The notes below the pieces were generated by a model. The model was not told the DNA's origin. It did not search any database and saw only the letters and a program-made list of their open reading frames with translations. From Pyrococcus kukulkanii (GTDB lineage Archaea; Methanobacteriota_B; Thermococci; Thermococcales; Thermococcaceae), in the NCBI RefSeq assembly GCF_001577775.1, contig NZ_CP010835.1, positions 806,001 to 870,000 on the forward strand: a DNA stretch of 64,000 nucleotides. Reading direction: 5' to 3'. Position numbers and translations under genes: made by a program. Position 1 is the first letter of the stretch, and each line of letters starts with the position of its first letter. Shown piece after piece: positions 62,745 to 64,000 of this stretch.

Positions 62745-63338
62745 TTACCTTCTGGTTTCTCTGATAACTTCTCTAAGCGATTCTATTCCTTCTTTGATAT
62801 TGTCCTTGTCAATTTCAATCCACTGTGTGTTATGAAGCTCACTAAATCTTTCCATAAGTTCCTTGAAGAGAAGTCCACTCCCTTTAACGATCCTGAGGTT
62901 TCCCTTCTCTATAATTTCCTTATAACTCTTGAGTCTCTCCTCCTTTCCAAGGTAGAAGAACCTTTGAATTGAAGAATAGTCATAGTCTTCTGGATTGCTT
63001 GACGTTGTGGTAAAAACACCACATGTTGGAGATCCTTTAACTCCAACAAAAACAATTCTTTCAGGCTTTTCTTCGGTTATTATCCTCCCTATAAAGTCGG
63101 CTATATCCTTTACAATCTTTTCCATTCCTAAGTGAGCCATTACTTCCTTGCTCATTGGAGGCCTTGGCCACCTTAGAAGGAGGAATTCCGGACAAGGATA
63201 CGAGAGAATTTGCCACTCTTTGTCTAGCTCCGATATTATCCTCCTTACCCCTATTGATGCGATGTATTCTTTTTCCTTTGGTCCCCTGTACACATAGAAA
63301 GGCGTTATTAAGCAAGGTGCAATTACAAGGAGCTTCAT
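62745..63338 (-). CDS. DUF523/TudS-like iron-sulfur protein
   Basis: 197 aa. Three cysteines occupy the places of the [4Fe-4S] ligands of the 2-thiouracil desulfurase TudS / DUF523 family: IAPCLITPF (residue 9), LSYPCPEFLLL (near 49) and VGVKGSPTCGVF (near 107). The PCPE...PR and GSP-CG motifs are the family signature. TudS removes sulfur from thiouracil; here a role with thiolated nucleobases or another substrate is inferred. Single gene, 38 bases after the last gene on this strand. Confidence 0.75.
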   Translation of the reverse strand: MKLLVIAPCLITPFYVYRGPKEKEYIASIGVRRIISELDKEWQILSYPCPEFLLLRWPRPPMSKEVMAHLGMEKIVKDIADFIGRIITEEKPERIVFVGVKGSPTCGVFTTTSSNPEDYDYSSIQRFFYLGKEERLKSYKEIIEKGNLRIVKGSGLLFKELMERFSELHNTQWIEIDKDNIKEGIESLREVIRETRR

Positions 63339-63376
63339 GAAATGAGGTTAGAAAAAGAATAGATAAAGGTTTGGGA

Positions 63377-64000
63377 TCACTCCTTCTTCTTGAGCTTCTC
63401 GCACTTCTTGACCCACTCTTCAAGGATGTCCTTGAGCTTGGGCGTTCCGATCTCCTCAAGCTCGTACTTAACCCTAACTGCGGGCTTGTTGAGGTTCATG
63501 AATCTCCTTAGGTCGACTGGGGTTCCCATTATTACGACGTCAGCGTCAGCCCTGTTTATGGTCTCTTCAAGCTCCTTGATCTGCTTCTTGCCGTAACCCA
63601 TTGCTGGCAGGATGTTGCTGAGGTGTGGATACTTCTTGTACGTCTCTATGATTGAACCTACAGCGTATGGCCTTGGATCGACGATCTCCTTTGCTCCGTA
63701 CTTCTTAGCTGCAATGTAACCTGCACCGAAGCTCATTCCACCGTGGGTTAGGGTTGGTCCATCCTCAACTACGAGAACCCTCTTACCCTTGATTAGCTCT
63801 GGCTTGTCAACGAAGATCGGTGATGCTGCTTCAATAACGATTGCGTTCGGGTTGATCTTTTCTATGTTCTCCCTTATCTTCTGTATGTTCTCCGGTGGGG
63901 CTGAGTCGATCTTGTTAATTATAATTACATCGGCGCTTCTGAAGTTGGTCTCACCTGGGTGGTGGGTTAGTTCATGCCCAGGCCTGTGTGGGTCGGTAAC
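63377..64000 (-). CDS. cyclic 2,3-diphosphoglycerate synthetase-like GTPase (5' end beyond window)
   Basis: The minus-strand frame is open from the window edge: VTDPHRPGHELTHHPGETNF, SADVIIINKIDSAPPENIQK (NKID, the G4 guanine-specificity motif), VLVVEDGPTLTHGGMSFGAG, VDPRPYAVGSIIETYKKYPH and TPVDLRRFMNLNKPAVRVKY. The C-terminal part matches cDPG synthetase / archaeal predicted GTPases. In methanogens the enzyme makes the thermolyte cyclic 2,3-DPG; in Thermococcales its product is not established. The P-loop lies outside the window. Confidence 0.8.
   Translation of the reverse strand, partial: VTDPHRPGHELTHHPGETNFRSADVIIINKIDSAPPENIQKIRENIEKINPNAIVIEAASPIFVDKPELIKGKRVLVVEDGPTLTHGGMSFGAGYIAAKKYGAKEIVDPRPYAVGSIIETYKKYPHLSNILPAMGYGKKQIKELEETINRADADVVIMGTPVDLRRFMNLNKPAVRVKYELEEIGTPKLKDILEEWVKKCEKLKKKE

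Overview
The window reads as chromosomal DNA of a hyperthermophilic euryarchaeon of the Thermococcales, most probably a Pyrococcus. The reasons are a phosphoglycerate kinase followed by the fused inositol-1-phosphate cytidylyltransferase / di-myo-inositol-phosphate synthase typical of that group, archaeal genes (S8e, Dph2, ZPR1-type zinc finger, TRAM protein, UPF0104), TATA boxes 25-40 nt before starts, GGTG-type ribosome sites and several DUF234-type ATPases. From memory, the MetAP and Dph2 sequences differ from those of P. furiosus and P. horikoshii, so I do not name a species.

Layout. 1-5.8 kb: end of an ATPase, pgk, relics of HEPN and PIN toxin genes, the osmolyte enzyme, a methyltransferase and a ZPR1-like protein. 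5.8-12.2 kb: a Dpp/Opp-type ABC uptake operon ending in a GH130 glycoside enzyme, probably an oligosaccharide importer. 12.3-16.3 kb: small housekeeping genes (ubiquitin-like MoaD protein, TRAM protein with a structured leader, Dph2, Nif3-like, aminotransferase). 16.3-19.6 kb: a regulator divergent from a UbiA / UPF0104 / GT4 operon, probably for a glycolipid. 19.6-21.8 kb: DUF4143 ATPase, HEPN-MNT toxin-antitoxin pair, and an antitoxin relic. 21.8-26.2 kb: asymmetric heterodimeric ABC exporter, S8e, JAMM protease. 26.3-33.8 kb: asparagine synthetase, an ArsR-type regulator with nested operators heading a membrane-protein / DUF4097-like pair, and three MFS transporters. 33.9-36.7 kb: TldD/TldE protease.

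36.7-59.1 kb is mostly accessory. Four DUF234-type ATPases and a nucleotidyltransferase occupy 36.7-43.4 kb. From 51.0 down to 43.4 kb runs a tight five-gene minus-strand operon: MBL/beta-CASP nuclease, McrA-head plus PD-(D/E)XK nuclease, class II glutamine amidotransferase, DUF2357/DUF524-type nuclease, and a McrB-like AAA+ NTPase with a large inserted domain. I know no described defence system with this composition, and it is the best candidate for a new one. Directly upstream lies a classical McrBC pair in which McrC is intact but McrB is broken by two amber codons and four inferred single-base shifts. After map and a phosphoesterase come an orphan nuclease-like gene, tRNA-Ser(CGA), a MazF-like gene split at an A-AAA-AAG slippery site, and an orphan gene.

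59.2-64 kb returns to core genes: moeA-moaD, YjbQ, helical-repeat proteins, a TudS-like protein and the end of a cyclic-2,3-diphosphoglycerate-synthetase-like GTPase. All homology statements are recognition by eye; no search was run.
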